Assembly: GCA_037127315.1 (NCBI GenBank)
Contig: JBBBDQ010001155.1
Coordinates: 1,962,501-2,026,500, forward strand
DNA: 64,000 nt
From: Ascarosepion bandense
Lineage: Eukaryota; Mollusca; Cephalopoda; Sepiida; Sepiidae
Direction: 5' to 3'
The notes beneath the pieces are model-generated. The model was not told the origin of the DNA. It did not search any database and was given only the letters and a program-made list of their open reading frames with translations. Both the position numbers and the translations under genes were made by a program. This document shows positions 9,990 through 22,966 of the stretch, in pieces; the first letter of the stretch is position 1; each line of letters begins with the position of its first letter.

Positions 9990-11850
9990 CTCTACCTATA
10001 ATGACTTCTTGTGTTAACTTTGACACATCTTTAACAGTTATTTTTATCAGCAGCTATGCAAATTAAATTTTTGCTTTCTCATTTCAGGTTCTATTTTCTA
10101 TTTTCGTCTCCCTATAATGACCTCTTGTGTTAATTTTGATACATCTTTATTAGTTCTGTTTTTTTCAGCAATTATGCAAATTAAATTTTTGCTTTCTCAT
10201 TTCAGGTTCAATTTTCTATTTGCATCTCCCTATAATGACCACTTGTGTTAATTTTGATACATCTTTAACAGTTCTGTTTTTTTCAGCAATTATGCAAATT
10301 AAATTTTTGCTTTCTTATTTCAGGTTCAATTTTCTATTTGCCTCTCCCTATAATGACTTGTGTTAACTTTGACACATCTTTAACAGTTCTGTTTTTTTCA
10401 GCAATTATGCAAATTAAATTTTTGCTTTCTTATTTCAGGTTCTATTTTCTATTTGCATCTCCCTATAATGAACTCTTGTGTTAATTTTGATACATCTTTA
10501 ACAGATCTGTTTTTTCAGCAATTATGCAAATTAAATTTTTGCTTTCTCATTTCAGGTTCTATTTTCTATTTGCCTCTCCCTATAATGAACTCTTGTGTTA
10601 ATTTTGATACATCTTTAACAGATCTGTTTTTTCAGCAATTATGCAAATTAAATTTTTGCTTTCTCATTTCAGGTTCAATTTTCTATTTGCCTCTCCCTAT
10701 AATGACTTGTGTTAACTTTGACACATCTTTAACAGTTCTGTTTTTTTCAGCAATTATGCAAATTAAATTTTTGCTTTCTTATTTCAGGTTCTATTTTCTA
10801 TTTGCATCTCCCTATAATGAACTCTTGTGTTAATTTTGATACATCTTTAACAGATCTGTTTTTTCAGCAATTATGCAAATTAAATTTTTGCTTTCTCATT
10901 TCAGGTTCTATTTTCTATTTGCCTCTCCCTATAATGAACTCTTGTGTTAATTTTGATACATCTTTAACAGATCTGTTTTTTCAGCAATTATGCAAATTAA
11001 ATTTTTGCTTTCTCATTTCAGGTTCAATTTTCTATTTGCCTCTCCCTATAATGACTTGTGTTAACTTTGACACATCTTTAACAGTTCTGTTTTTTTCAGC
11101 AATTATGCAAATTAAATTTTTGCTTTCTTATTTCAGGTTCTATTTTCTATTTGCATCTCCCTATAATGAACTCTTGTGTTAATTTTGATACATCTTTAAC
11201 AGATCTGTTTTTTCAGCAATTATGCAAATTAAATTTTTGCTTTCTCATTTCAGGTTCTATTTTCTATTTGCCTCTCCCTATAATGACTTGTGTTAACTTT
11301 GACACATCTTTAACAGTTCTGTTTTTTTCAGCAATTATGCAAATTAAATTTTTGCTTTCTTATTTCAGGTTCAATTTTCTATTTGCCTCTCCCTATAATG
11401 ACTTGTGTTAACTTTGACACATCTTTAACAGTTCTGTTTTTTTCAGCAATTATGCAAATTAAATTTTTGTTTTCTCATTTCAGGTTCAATTTTCTATTTG
11501 CCTCTCCCTATAATGACTTGTGTTAACTTTGACACATCTTTAACAGTTCTGTTTTTTTCAGCAATTATGCAAATTAAATTTTTGCTTTCTTATTTCAGGT
11601 TCAATTTTCTATTTGCCTCTCCCTATAATGACTTGTGTTAACTTTGACATATCTTTAACAGTTCTGTTTTTTTCAGCAATTATGCAAATTAAATTTTTGC
11701 TTTCTCATTTCAGGTTCTATTTTCTATTTGCCTCTCCCTATAATGACTTGTGTTAACTTTGACACATCTTTAAATGTTCTGTTTTTTTCAGCAATTGTAC
11801 AAATTCAATTTTTGCTTTCTCATTTCATGTTCTATTTTCTATTTTTTCTT
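9990..11850 (+). repeat. 116-bp tandem array with octamer motif in each unit
   Basis: About 16 units of roughly 116 bp. Each has CTCCCTATAATGA, CATCTTTAACAG, a TTTTTTTCAGCAATT tract and the octamer ATGCAAAT followed by TAAATTTTTGCTTTCT and ATTTCAGGTT. I count about 15 intact octamers, with the last unit degenerate. Between about 10450 and 11180 the array has a 349-bp higher-order period of three units, so identical shadow ORFs recur at 10453, 10802 and 11151. These ORFs are not genes: they are the repeat in one frame. Confidence 0.95.
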
Positions 11851-13094
11851 TTGCTTGTATTTGCTGCTTTCTAATTACCATTGTCAATTTACTATTTATG
11901 CCTTCTTTATTATTTAAAGCCTAGAGCCTAGTCTTGATTTCTATCTGTAATCAGTTTCTACATTAACTTTATAATCATTACATTTTGTATGGTTTTGTCT
12001 CTGTCAGCAACTACAAAACCAATTTCAAATTTTTTATCATTCAGTCTTTTATAAGTCTATAAACAGCCTCTTCATTTTAAAAAAGAAAAATTGTATTCCA
12101 GTTTCTTTCTCTGAGATATTAACTACAGTTTTGTCAATCTCATTTTTCACCCATAACCTTACTGATATCATGACCTGACCCTCTAATTTCCTCTTGAGGA
12201 CTTTTAAATGTTGGTGTATACACTTGAATTAATTGTAGAGTGCATCTTTTGGTAATGGTAGGCTGTTTCCTTATAAGGAAACATTCAGTATTCATTGTCC
12301 GAGTAGCCAATGCTACTTCCAATAGAAATTTTTAAAATGTTTTTCTTAAAGCAATTTTCAGGAAAATAGGTTTCTCAAATCTAGTGACTCTTATCACTCT
12401 TTCTAGTATTGATGGGGGTTCTTTCCTGACCTTCTTTTTAAAATAGTGTGGAATGTCAGCATCTTGAGTATGCCATTTTTTTTTCTTTTTGAGTTATATG
12501 CGATAACGATATTAGTAGTTGATGAATGTCCTCTAGTAATGTGGCTTTTATTATTTTGTACATTTTGTAACGTCAGTCCACAAGGTTCAAGTAAGGATGT
12601 TCTTTGTTAAGACAGGTTTCATTTTCATAAAGCTACCTAAGAGAGTGGTTGAATACAACTGGAAGTTTAGATATTTCTAAACAAGTTTGGCATCATACAT
12701 AACATATATTTGTGAATTTTGATCTGACAAGGTTATTTAAAAACATAACTTTTAGATATACTTTTAATTTTCTCTGATTTACAATCAAAATTTTTTTGTT
12801 AACTATGATGTGATTTTTGACTAAAAAGTAACCTTTTATGAATCCTTTGCCCTGCCCTTAGGTTGACACCCAAACACTTCAAAATATTTGTATTGGAGAT
12901 TCTGGCACAAATACCCAGCAGTACAGAATCCCATTTCCAAATTTTTGGCAGAGTGAATTGTGTTATGCTGCCCTTTTTCTTCCAAACAGTGCCCAACTTA
13001 CTCTGCTACATTGTGTTGTCAATAAAATCAAAAGCACACAATGCACATGCACAAAATTAAAAATATAAGATGGCAACAATTTACTCATCACACC
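11851..13094. other. Intronic sequence, nothing recognised
   Basis: AT-rich, with no family resemblance in the short ORFs and no repeat partner seen in the window. Confidence 0.4.
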
Positions 13095-13137
<43 letters not shown>

Positions 13138-13600
13138 ATCGAGGCAGCAGATAATTTTCTAAACATATACTGTTAAATATAAGAGACAATGAATGTCTAT
13201 TATGTTTGATCATGAGCCGTTTTAAACATCGTATTTTGGCTTTAATTTCAGGTGAAAATAAAGACAAAAATTCTCCAACACTTGGATAAATTTTTATTAA
13301 GTTGGTTCTAAGCTTTCAGCTCACATGAGCCATCTTAAAGGTGACATGTAAGTCTACAGGTGAGCGTGGTTGTGGTAAAGCCAATATATGTAGTGGGTTT
13401 ATTGTTAGTACCAGAGATAAAATCTCTGAACGGGCATGTAAGTTGATACACTACATTGATTTTCTGTAGAGGATTTAGTTGAGTGTTTGTAAGTTTATAA
13501 TAGGTCAATTGTTTTGAATTTTTTATAATATATGATGAGCTTAATTTGATTATAAAAATTCAAAACAATTGACCTCATAGTATATGTTTAGAAAATATAT
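13095..13600. repeat. (TA)n tract and foldback-family element
   Basis: A (TA)n run at 13099-13133 is followed by sequence homologous to the left arm of the foldback at 30118-30504, including GACAATGAATGTCTATTAT and GGTTCTAAGCTTTCAGCTCA. The ends carry a 20-bp inverted repeat (ATTTTCTAAACATATACT at about 13154, its complement at about 13578). An inner hairpin with CAATTGTTTTGAATTTTTAT arms lies at 13504-13577. Confidence 0.7.
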
Positions 13601-14320
13601 ATGCATATATAGCCTGAAAATTTTTTTCAAGCATGAAACAGTCATCTGCCACCTCTGGGTGTTGACTTCAGTGTTCACTTTTATATTTGCATACACTCTA
13701 TCCTTGATATTGACAACTTTAACTAATAAATATAGTATAACTTAAAACTATAGTTTTATCACAAATACGTATATGTGAATGGATAAGTATATGAGCTCAG
13801 TGTATTTTTATATGTAAGAATTTTCGTAAGCTTTAAGTTTTAACTTTCAAAATAATTTTGTCTTAAATGAAGTTTCAAATGAATTAATACCAGCTTTCAA
13901 AAATGTTAAACTAAGTGAAGTTTCATAATTTAATTTGTTTGATTCTAAATGAATATTAGCGCAATGTTAAGTACAACAAAGCATTTTTTGAAACTCTCAG
14001 TGCAAGCAGGTGATAATCCAGTGTGTTTGACAATGTTTGTAAGTAAATTTGGCACAGTCATGCCACATGCACAGGATTTCAATGTTGGGTTGCATGAAAG
14101 TACATAGATACCAATAATTTAGAATCTAACCCGACAGCCATCTTTAGTTTATTTTATTTCTGTGGTTCATTTTATAAGTTTGATATTTTTAATGTTTTAT
14201 CGATGGTTCTATTTGTTATAAAATGTTTCTGATATTTTTGTCATTGCTTTGATTTTAGGCACTTAAACAGTAAATGTTGCTTAATAAAGAAATTTCTTCT
14301 TTTCTCTTTATTTCGCTTAG
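13601..14320. other. Intronic sequence before exon 2, nothing recognised
   Basis: AT-rich with no repeat partner noticed. Confidence 0.4.
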
Positions 14321-14440
14321 GGCATTACCCAAGAAAAACCACGATGGGAAAAATGCATTACATTTGTTAACAACAATATGGGAATGGCTGTCAGTGCAAT
14401 GTTTATACAGAACAATTTCAAGAAGGAAAGCAAAGAAGCG
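14321..14440 (+). CDS. M13 metallopeptidase exon (window exon 2)
   Basis: Exactly 40 codons between phase-0 introns. The acceptor is ttcgcttag and the donor is a consensus gtgagt at 14441. The exon starts GITQEKPRWEKCITFVNNNM and ends NFKKESKEA. It matches the M13 block written W-x-x-C-x-x-Y/F-V-N-x-N-M, then A-V, then an F-x-x-x-S-K end. The Cys in EKC is the conserved disulfide Cys of the family. The segment follows exon 1 directly in the protein. A 5-kb satellite begins only about 70 bp beyond the donor. Confidence 0.92.
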
Positions 14441-14509
14441 GTGAGTTGATTGGCTGTCAGTCCTATTTACCATATATTTCACTCACATGTTGTATATTCT
14501 ACGAGATAT

Positions 14510-17500
14510 TTGCTTAGACTTTTTTTACCCACTCCTCATTAATTGTACCAGACATTGGCCTGCACCTTTTTCACCCACTCCTCATATACTCTAACAGACA
14601 TTGGCTTGAACCTTTTTCACACACACCTCATATATTCTAGCAGACACTATCTTATACCCTTTCCCTGACTCCTCATACATACTACCAGATGTTAGCTTGC
14701 ACCATTTTTCACCCACTCCTCATATATTATGCCAGACATTGATTTAAATCCCTTTTTCACCGACTTGTCATATATTCTACCAGACATTGGTTTACACCCT
14801 TGTTCACCCACTCTTAATATGCTTTACCAGACATTAGCCATACTCTTTTCACCCACTCTTCATACTCACAGACATTTGTTTGCAACCTTTACCCACTCCT
14901 CATATATTAGGCCAGACATTGACTTAAATCCTCACCGACTTGCCTACATATTCTACCAGACATTGGTTTGCCAACTTTGTTCACAACCTTCATATGCTTT
15001 ACCAGACATTAGCTTATACTCTTTTCACCCACTCTTCATAAACTCTTGCTGTACATTTGCTTGCAACCTTTTTACCCACTCCTCATATTGTTATATTACT
15101 GACTTAAATCCTTTCTTCACCGACTTGTCATATATTCTACCAGACATTAATGTTTTACACCCTTGTTCACAACTCTTCATATGCTTTACCAGACATTAGC
15201 TTATACTCTTTTCACCCACACTTCATATACTTGCCAGACATTTGCTTGCAACCTTACTCACTCCTCATATTACGCTTGACATTGACTTAAATCCCTTTTT
15301 TCACCGACTTGTCACATATTCTACCAGACATTGGCTTACACCCTTGTTCACAACTCTTCGTTATGCTTTACCAGACATTAGCTTATACTCTTTCACCCAC
15401 ACTTCATATACTCTGCTAGACATTTGCTTGCAACCTTTTTACCCACTCCTCATATATTATGCCAGAGATTGACTGAATCCCTTTTTCACCGACTTGTCAT
15501 ATATTCTACCAGACATTGGTTTACACCTTTGTTCACAACCTTTCATATGCTTTACTGACATTAGCTTATACTCTTTCACCCACTCTTTTCCATATAGGCT
15601 CTGCTAGACATTTGCTTTTGCAACCTTTTTAACCACTCCTCATAATATATTATGCCAGACATTGACTTAAATCCTTTTTCACCGACTTGCTCATATATTC
15701 TACCAGCACATTGGTTTACACCCTTGTTCACAACTCTTCATATGCTTCTTCTTTGTCAGACATTAGCCATACTCTTTTCACTCAATTTCATATACTCTGC
15801 TAGACATTTGCTTGCAACCTTTTTAACCACTCCTCATATATTATGCCAGACATTGACTTAAATCCCTTTTCACCGACTTGTCATATATTCTACCAGACAT
15901 TGGTTTACACCCTTGTTCACCACTCTTCATATGCTTTACCAGACATTAGCTTATACTCTTTTCACCCACCTTTCATATACTCTGCTAGACATTTGCTTGC
16001 AACCTTTTTTACCCACTCCTCATATATTATGCCAGACATTGATTTAAATCCCTTTTTCACTGGATTTGTCATATATTCTACCAGACATTGGTTTACACCC
16101 TGTTCACAACTCTTCATATGCTTTACCAGACATTAGCTTATACTCTTTTCACCTACCTTCATATACTCTGCTAGACATTTGCTTGCAACTTTTTACCCAC
16201 TCCTCATATATTATGCCAGACATACCACTAAATCCCTTTTTCACCGACTTGTCATATATTCTACCAGACATTGGTTTACACCCTTGTTCACAACTCTCAT
16301 ATGCTTTACCAGACATTAGCTTTGCTACCTTTTTCACCCACACTTCATATACTCTGCTAGACATTTGCTTGCAACCTTTTTTACCACTCCTCATATATTA
16401 TGCCAGACATTGACTTAAATCCCTTTTTCTGTCCACTGGGTCATATTCACTGTACATTGGTTTACACCCTGTTCACAACTCTTCATATGCTTTAACAGAC
16501 ATTACTATACTCTTTTCACCTACTCTTCATATACTTCCTGCTAGACATTTCATTGCAACCTTTAACCACTCCTCATATATTATGCCAGACATTGACTTCA
16601 AATCCCTTTTTCACCGACTTGTCATATATTCTACCAGACATTGGCTTAACTGTTCACCACTCTTCATATGCTTTACCAGACATTAATATACTCTTTTCAC
16701 CCACTCTTCATATACTCTACTAGACATTTGCTTGCAACCTTTACCCACTCCTCATATATTATGCCAGACATTGACTTAAATCCCTTTTCACCGACTTGTC
16801 ATATTCTACTAATATTGGTTTACACCCTTGTTCACAACTCTTCATGCTTTACTGTAGCATTAGCTTATACTCTTTCACCCACTCTTCATATACTCTGCTA
16901 GACATTTGTTTGCAACCTTTTTACCCACTCCTCATATATTATGCCAGACATTGACGAAACTTTTTCACCGACTTGTCATATTTTACCAGATATTGGTTTA
17001 CACCCTTGTTCACCCACTCTTCATATGCTTTACGTATACTAGCCATACCTTTTCACCCACTCTTCATATACTCATGACATTTGCTTGCAACCTTTTTTAC
17101 CCACTTTTATATATTATGCCAGACATTGATCAAATCCTCTTTCACCGACTTGTCATATTCTACCAGACATTGGCCTACACCTTGTTCCCAACTCTTCATA
17201 TGCTTTACCAGACATTAGCTTATACTCTTTTCACCCACCTTCATATACTCTGCTAGACATTTGCTTGCAACCTTTTTTAACCACTCTCATATATTATGCC
17301 AGACAGAATACTTAAATCTCTTTTTCACCGACTTGTCATATATTCTACCAGATATTGGTTTACACCCTTGTTCACCCACTCTTCATATGCTTTACCAGAC
17401 ATTAGCTTATACGCCTTTCACCCACTCTTCATATACCTACAGACATTTGCTTGCAACCTTTTTTAACCACTCCTCATACACATGACATTGACTTAAATCC

Positions 17501-19630
17501 TCACCGACTTCATCCAATATTCTATGACATTATTTACACCCTTGTTCACCACTTTCATATGCTTGTACTGAGACACAGCTTATACTTTTCACCCACTCTT
17601 CATATACTCTACTAGACATTTGCTTGCAACCTTTTAGCTCCACTCTCATATATTATGCCAGACATTGACTTAAATCCCTTTTTCACCGACTTGTCATATA
17701 TTCTACCAGATATTGGTTTACACCCTTGTTCACAACTCTTCATATGCTTTACCAGACAGCTATACCTTTCACCCACTCTTCATACTCTGCTAGACATTTG
17801 CTTGCAACCTTTTACCCTACCTCATATATTATGCCAGACATTGATTTAACCCTTTTCACCTGATTTGCTTATATTCTACCAGATATTGGTTTACACCTTG
17901 TTCACCCACTCTTCATATGCTTTACCAGACATTACTTATACTCTTTTCACCCACTTTCATATACTCTTGCTAGACATTTGCTTGCAACCTTTACCCACTC
18001 TACATATTATGCCAGACATTGACGAAACCTTTTTCACCCCAGACTTGTCATATATTCTACCAGACATTGGTTTACACCCTTGTTCACAACTCTTCATATG
18101 CTTTACCAGACATTAGCTTATACTCTTTCACCCACTCTTCATATACTCTGCTAGACATTTGCTTTGTAACCTTTTTAACCACTCCTTACATATTATGCCA
18201 GACATTGACTTAAATTCTTCACCGACTTGTCATATATTCTACCAGATATTGGTTTACACCCTTGTTCACCCACTTACAGCCACTGTATGAGCCATTACAT
18301 ACGCCTTTCACCCACTTCTTCATATACTCTGCCAGACATTTGCTTGCAACCTTTTTGTTCACTCCTCATATATTATGCCAGACATTGACTTAAACCCTTT
18401 TTTCACCGACTTGTCATATATTCTACCAGATATTGTCAGCACCTCTATTCACAACTCTTCACATGTTTTACCAGACATTAGCTTATACTCTTTTCTGTAC
18501 CCACTCTTCATATACTCTGCTAGACATTTGCTTTCAACCTTTTTTAACCACCTCATATTATGCCAGACATTGACTTAAATCCCTTTTTCACCGACTTGTC
18601 ATATATTCTACCAGATATTGGTTTACACCTTGTTCACAACTCTTCATATGCTTTACCAGACATTAGCTCATACTCTTTCACCCACTTCTTCATATACTCT
18701 GCTAGACATTTGCTTGCAACTTTTTTACCCACTCCTCAGTATATTATGCCAGACATTGATTTAAATCCCTTTTTCACCGACTTGTCACATTTCATTGTAG
18801 ATAATAAGTCACACCCCTTGTTCACCCACTCTTCATATGCTTTACCAGACATTAGCTTATACCTTTCACCCACTCTTCATATACTAGACATTTGCTTGCA
18901 ACCTTTTACCCACTCCTCATATATTATGCCAGACATTGACTTAAATCCCTTTTTCACCGACTTGTCATATATTCTACCAGACATTGGTTTACACCCTTGT
19001 TCACAACTCTTCATATGCTTTACCAGACATTAGCTTATACTCTTTTTCACCCACTCTTCATACCTTGCTAGACATTTGCTTGCAACCTTTTTTTAACCAC
19101 TCCTCATATATTAAGTGCCAGACATTGACTTAAATCTCTTTTCACCGACTTCTGTCAGGTATTCCACCAGATATTGGCTTCATACCTTGTTCACCCACTT
19201 CATATGCTTTATCACAGACATTAGCTATACGCCTTTCACCCACTCTTCATATACTCTGCTAGACATTTGCTTGCAACCTTTTTTAACCACTCTCATATTA
19301 TGCCAGACATTGACTTAAATCCCTTTTTTCACCGACTTGTCATATATTCACCAGACATTGGTTTACACCCTTGTTCACCACTCTTCATATGCTTTACCAG
19401 ACATTAGCTTATACTCTTTTCACCCACTCTTCATATACTCTGCTAGACATTTGCTTGCAACCTTTTTCACCCACTCCTCATACATCCCACCAGACATTAG
19501 TTTATACCTCGTTTCACCCACTCTACATATATATCCTACTAGACATTGGCTTAAAACTCTTTTCATCCACTTCTCATCTACTCTACCAGACGTTAGCTAC
19601 ACCCTTTTTTACCCAGTCCTCATATATTCA
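14510..19630. repeat. 5.1-kb satellite with four-monomer higher-order repeat
   Basis: The basic monomer is 46-48 bp and starts with a CCAGACATTGGCTT-like core. Four diverged versions alternate in fixed order: AGACATTGGTTTACACCC, AGACATTAGCTTATACTC, AGACATTTGCTTGCAACC and AGACATTGACTTAAATCC. Together they make a unit of about 187 bp repeated roughly 27 times. The edges (about 14510-14720 and 19480-19630) carry monomers that do not fit the four types, as in satellites where the centre was amplified as a block. Frequent 1-6 base indels are scattered through the array. The many short ORFs are reading frames of the repeat. Confidence 0.95.
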
Positions 19631-19714
19631 ATAAAAATGAAAATAGCTTTATATTTCTTGTTTTTTATTTTCATTTTAATCATCTTTCTGCACTATATTT
19701 GTCTTTGATCAACA

Positions 19715-20232
19715 CGACTGATGCTATCCTCCAGAAGAGAGTGATTCATTGCACCTTTTTGTGCTAATGTGTTCCACTGACATGAAGTGGAAAGATTATA
19801 TTGAAACAGCTGCTATGTCTGCTGCTAAGAAAGTTGATCAACATTGTTATGCTTGGTAATTTTTCTAACCAGAAACTGTATGATACATTTATAAGTCTAC
19901 TATTCACTCATTTATAGAATATTGCTACCAAGTCAATTTTATTGGTCCTGACCTGGCATTTCAGCTTCAATCACTTTCCTAATGCCATAATGTGGCTTCC
20001 CTGTGCTTTTTCTCCAAATGCTTTCATCACTCTTATTCTGGTAAACTTTACTCTTTAATACATCGATGAATCTAAGTGAAGTACCAGATTGGCGGATAGA
20101 TCTCTTTATTTTACAGTTTAAATGATTAGGTGTAACAGTAATTTCTATGCTAACATTTTCTTCTCTTGCATTTCTCCCTGTGGAACTCTGTTTTGGCTTC
20201 TTGCTTTCCAACCAAGAAAATTTTAAATTCAT
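19715..20232. mobile_element. LINE fragment (+) joined to unclassified repeat (-), copy 2
   Basis: 19715-19938 on the + strand is a relic of the LINE RT C-terminus: ATGAAGTGGAAAGATTATAT corresponds to the DLKW.DYI block, and GCTGCTAAGAAAGTT to AAKK. 19939-20232 on the minus strand is the partner of 5805-6189. The whole is the inverted counterpart of 5805-6650, so the junction between the two repeats is itself repeated. Confidence 0.65.
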
Positions 20233-20299
20233 TGTTAATTGTTATCTTCTTTCTTCTTAATTTCTGTTCTTTTATTGTTCTCTCTTAATAATGTTTTTC

Positions 20300-20390
20300 T
20301 TTTTCTCATATTATTTCACACTCAGTGACCCCCTTGAGTCTAGATGATTTTATTACCTTGCTTGGGGGTGAAATGATCAAAAAATTAAAG
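20300..20390 (+). mobile_element. LINE 3' tail
   Basis: The segment ending CCTTGCTTGGGGGTGAAATG and then A-rich sequence matches the terminal part of the Jockey/CR1-group LINE. Confidence 0.6.
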
Positions 20391-21889
20391 GTGGTCCCTT
20401 TTTACACTGTATCAGTATATTTTCAAAAAGAAAACCAGCCATAACTTTCTCCCATTCTTTTACCAATTAATTTATTCTGAAAATTCCACTTTCTGCACCC
20501 CTATTTCATGTAGAAATCAGTCTTCTAAAAGTCTGCAGTTTACTGTTTTCCATATGCCAGAAATAATCCCACAATAGTTCAATGTGAAACAATTATCACT
20601 TCATTTCATCTGCCAATTTATAGAATATATGTGATAAATCAAATCCCTCTTTATTTCAATATGACATGATTAATAGTTGGATTGGGTATTAAAACAGGTG
20701 ATAAAAAATAAAAATTTATTTGGTCATACTTTGTCTGATAGAGTTGCATTTCAATTCAACTGAAGATATTTGAGAAAAATCAAGCTTGGAGATTATCCAT
20801 TATTCAACTAACATAAAGTGATTTATGACAAGCCTCTTCCCATTTTATCTGACTTGTTCTTTTTTTTTAAAAAATTCTTTGTTTCAACTGATTGATTTTC
20901 TTCCCCAATCTTGGGACTTCTTATCAACACCCATCTTGTCTATTTAAAGTTTATTTTATCCATTCTTTCTAAATCTATTGACTTAATATTAATTTGAGTT
21001 GTTTTTGTTGTACAATTCTTCTCTTTTTTTTCCCTTTTAATTTCTGTGAATATTTATCTAAATATTAAATCTCATAATTCGTAGAAAAATAGTCATTATC
21101 TATGAATATTATTTCTCAATTTATGTTCTTTGTTTTATTCAACTTAATTTTTCTACATGTGTCTGTTGTAGGGTCTCAGATGTGTTGACAAACTGATTAT
21201 TAAATCCTTTCCCTACCATTCACTGGTCATTGGTGATATTCTGACAAAACTAAGAAATACTTTTTAGTAGTGGGTCTAATATGTTGACAATACCACATTA
21301 AATCCTTTTCCCAACCTTTTTTTAACATATATTAAATACTTTTTAAATGATTGTTTAATGGTACTATAGTAATGGAGAAAACCAATATGGTAACTGTTTG
21401 TGCTTGTTTACCAATCTTAGAAATTATCATTCTCGGCCTTTTTTTCAACCAATATAAATTCTTTACTTCGGACCACACAATTGCTTGACTCTTTTGTGAG
21501 GTAAATGTTTGATGCTTTTAGTGTATGTCCCTGATATTTTCTGATGTTAGACTTACAAGATTAATTTTTGATGTTTGAATTTACGACCATGGACCTATGA
21601 TTTTTTGGATCTGAACCACTCTCTTGCTACTTACATCAGGCATTTTCACTTTTGACTGCCTTAGACTAAAATTTAGAAGTTAATCAATTTGAGACTGAGG
21701 GAGAAAATCATTTTCTTAGTAAATATCTCTTTAATTTGTTAATGAAATTTCATGAAAACTTTCACAGCATGATTGCTTTTAGGTTGCTGGCAGATATAGA
21801 AAAAGAGAATAAAAATTCTTTATAATGGCCTGATTGGTTTTATGAATAGTGGCATATCAACTTCTTATGGGTCATTTAATGCTAAAGTT
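20391..21889. other. Intronic AT-rich sequence, nothing recognised
   Basis: A weak direct repeat of TGTTGACAAAC/ATACCACATTAAATCC type near 21180-21315 is the only structure noticed. Confidence 0.4.
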
Positions 21890-22085
21890 TTACAAAAAAA
21901 TGTATTGCTGGTAATTTTTCTTTATTTTTTTGTTCCAAAAATTTATTACTGCTAATATTTTTATTTACAGAAATGTATTGCTGGTAATTTTTCTTTATTT
22001 TTTTGTTCCAAAAATGTATTACTGCTAATATTTTTTCCTTACAGAAATATATTGTATGTAATTTTTTTACTATAATAATTTACTG
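21890..22085. repeat. Short tandem repeat, about 75-bp unit
   Basis: Two near-identical units beginning AATGTATTGCTGGTAATTTT and a third diverged one. The unit contains TTTTTTTGTTCCAAAAAT and ATTACTGCTAATATTTT. Confidence 0.85.
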
Positions 22086-22489
22086 CTAGTATTGTTACTG
22101 TAATTTTTTTATGCCTTCATCATGTTTTGATCAAAGTTTGATGGTTAAATATTTACTCATGGTTGCGATCCTAACAGGTGCTACAACCCAAGGACAGAGT
22201 GAATCTAGAAACAACAGCAATTAACATTTAGTTCCATGCTCCTCAAAACTTCCTGATCAGAAGCCTTGCTGCCAAACGTAGTTTATCATCCTACCCAGGA
22301 CAGTATATTGCTCTGAGAACTGTGATGATGCATGAAACTGAGAGTAAACATATAATGTTGATTACTATGTCCACAGTATCTACATCTTTCAATGTCCTAT
22401 CTCTGATATTGAGCAGTATCGTTTATACATATGGTAAATTTTAGACACATGCACTATGCACACATATATACACATACATATACAAACAT
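22086..22489. other. Intronic sequence, nothing recognised
   Basis: Ends in a CATA/TATA-rich tract next to the SINE pair. Confidence 0.4.
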
Positions 22490-22945
22490 ATATACAGACA
22501 TGATAATTCAATGGCTGGCCACTCATATCTAAAGATAACTGTTTACTAGGGTGTTTAACTAATCCCTATTGCATAGGCCTGCTCAGGCATATTTTTGTTT
22601 TTTCAACACCCACAGAGCCCACCTGTGGTTCACACTGCAACTATGCTGATTAGACCTTAGTTACAGTTTCTGGAAGAGTGAGTGTGAACAACAGTCTAAA
22701 CAAGGCCAGGATGCACAAACCCTCGGTCACAATGACTTGTGACATTGTGTTAGCACAACCATTGATGGCTCACAAAGAGTCACATCTACCTAATTTCATT
22801 CATAAAGCCTGTGTCCACCCATAGCTTAGACTTCAGGCACTTTCCAAAAATGCCACACACTGACAAATTGACCAAGGTGAAATTTGAACCTGGGCCTCAT
22901 GGTCAGAAAGCAAACATTCTAACCACTCAGCCATGCACCCATACA
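22490..22945 (-). mobile_element. tRNA-derived SINE, reverse copy of a head-to-head pair
   Basis: On the minus strand the head reads GCATGGCTGAGTGGTTAGAA (tRNA A box) and CAGGTTCAAATTTC (B box). The body includes GGAAAGTGCCTGAAG, CAGCATAGTTGCAGTGTGAA, GGGCTCTGTGGGTGTTGA and a tail GATATGAGTGGCCAGCCA. The same landmarks occur in the + strand copy at 22967-23520. Confidence 0.8.
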
Positions 22946-22966
22946 TACATACATATATACATACAT

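Noticed and set aside
10453..11411. Three similar 86-126-codon ORFs with identical translations
   Set aside because: They repeat with the 349-bp period of the tandem array and follow its unit exactly. No codon-level signal of a gene.
14729..19708. Many ORFs with PDIDLNPFF and LLDICLQPF phrases, looking like a repeat protein
   Set aside because: All frames of the 187-bp satellite unit give such phrases, frames change at every indel, and the array lies in a single intron.
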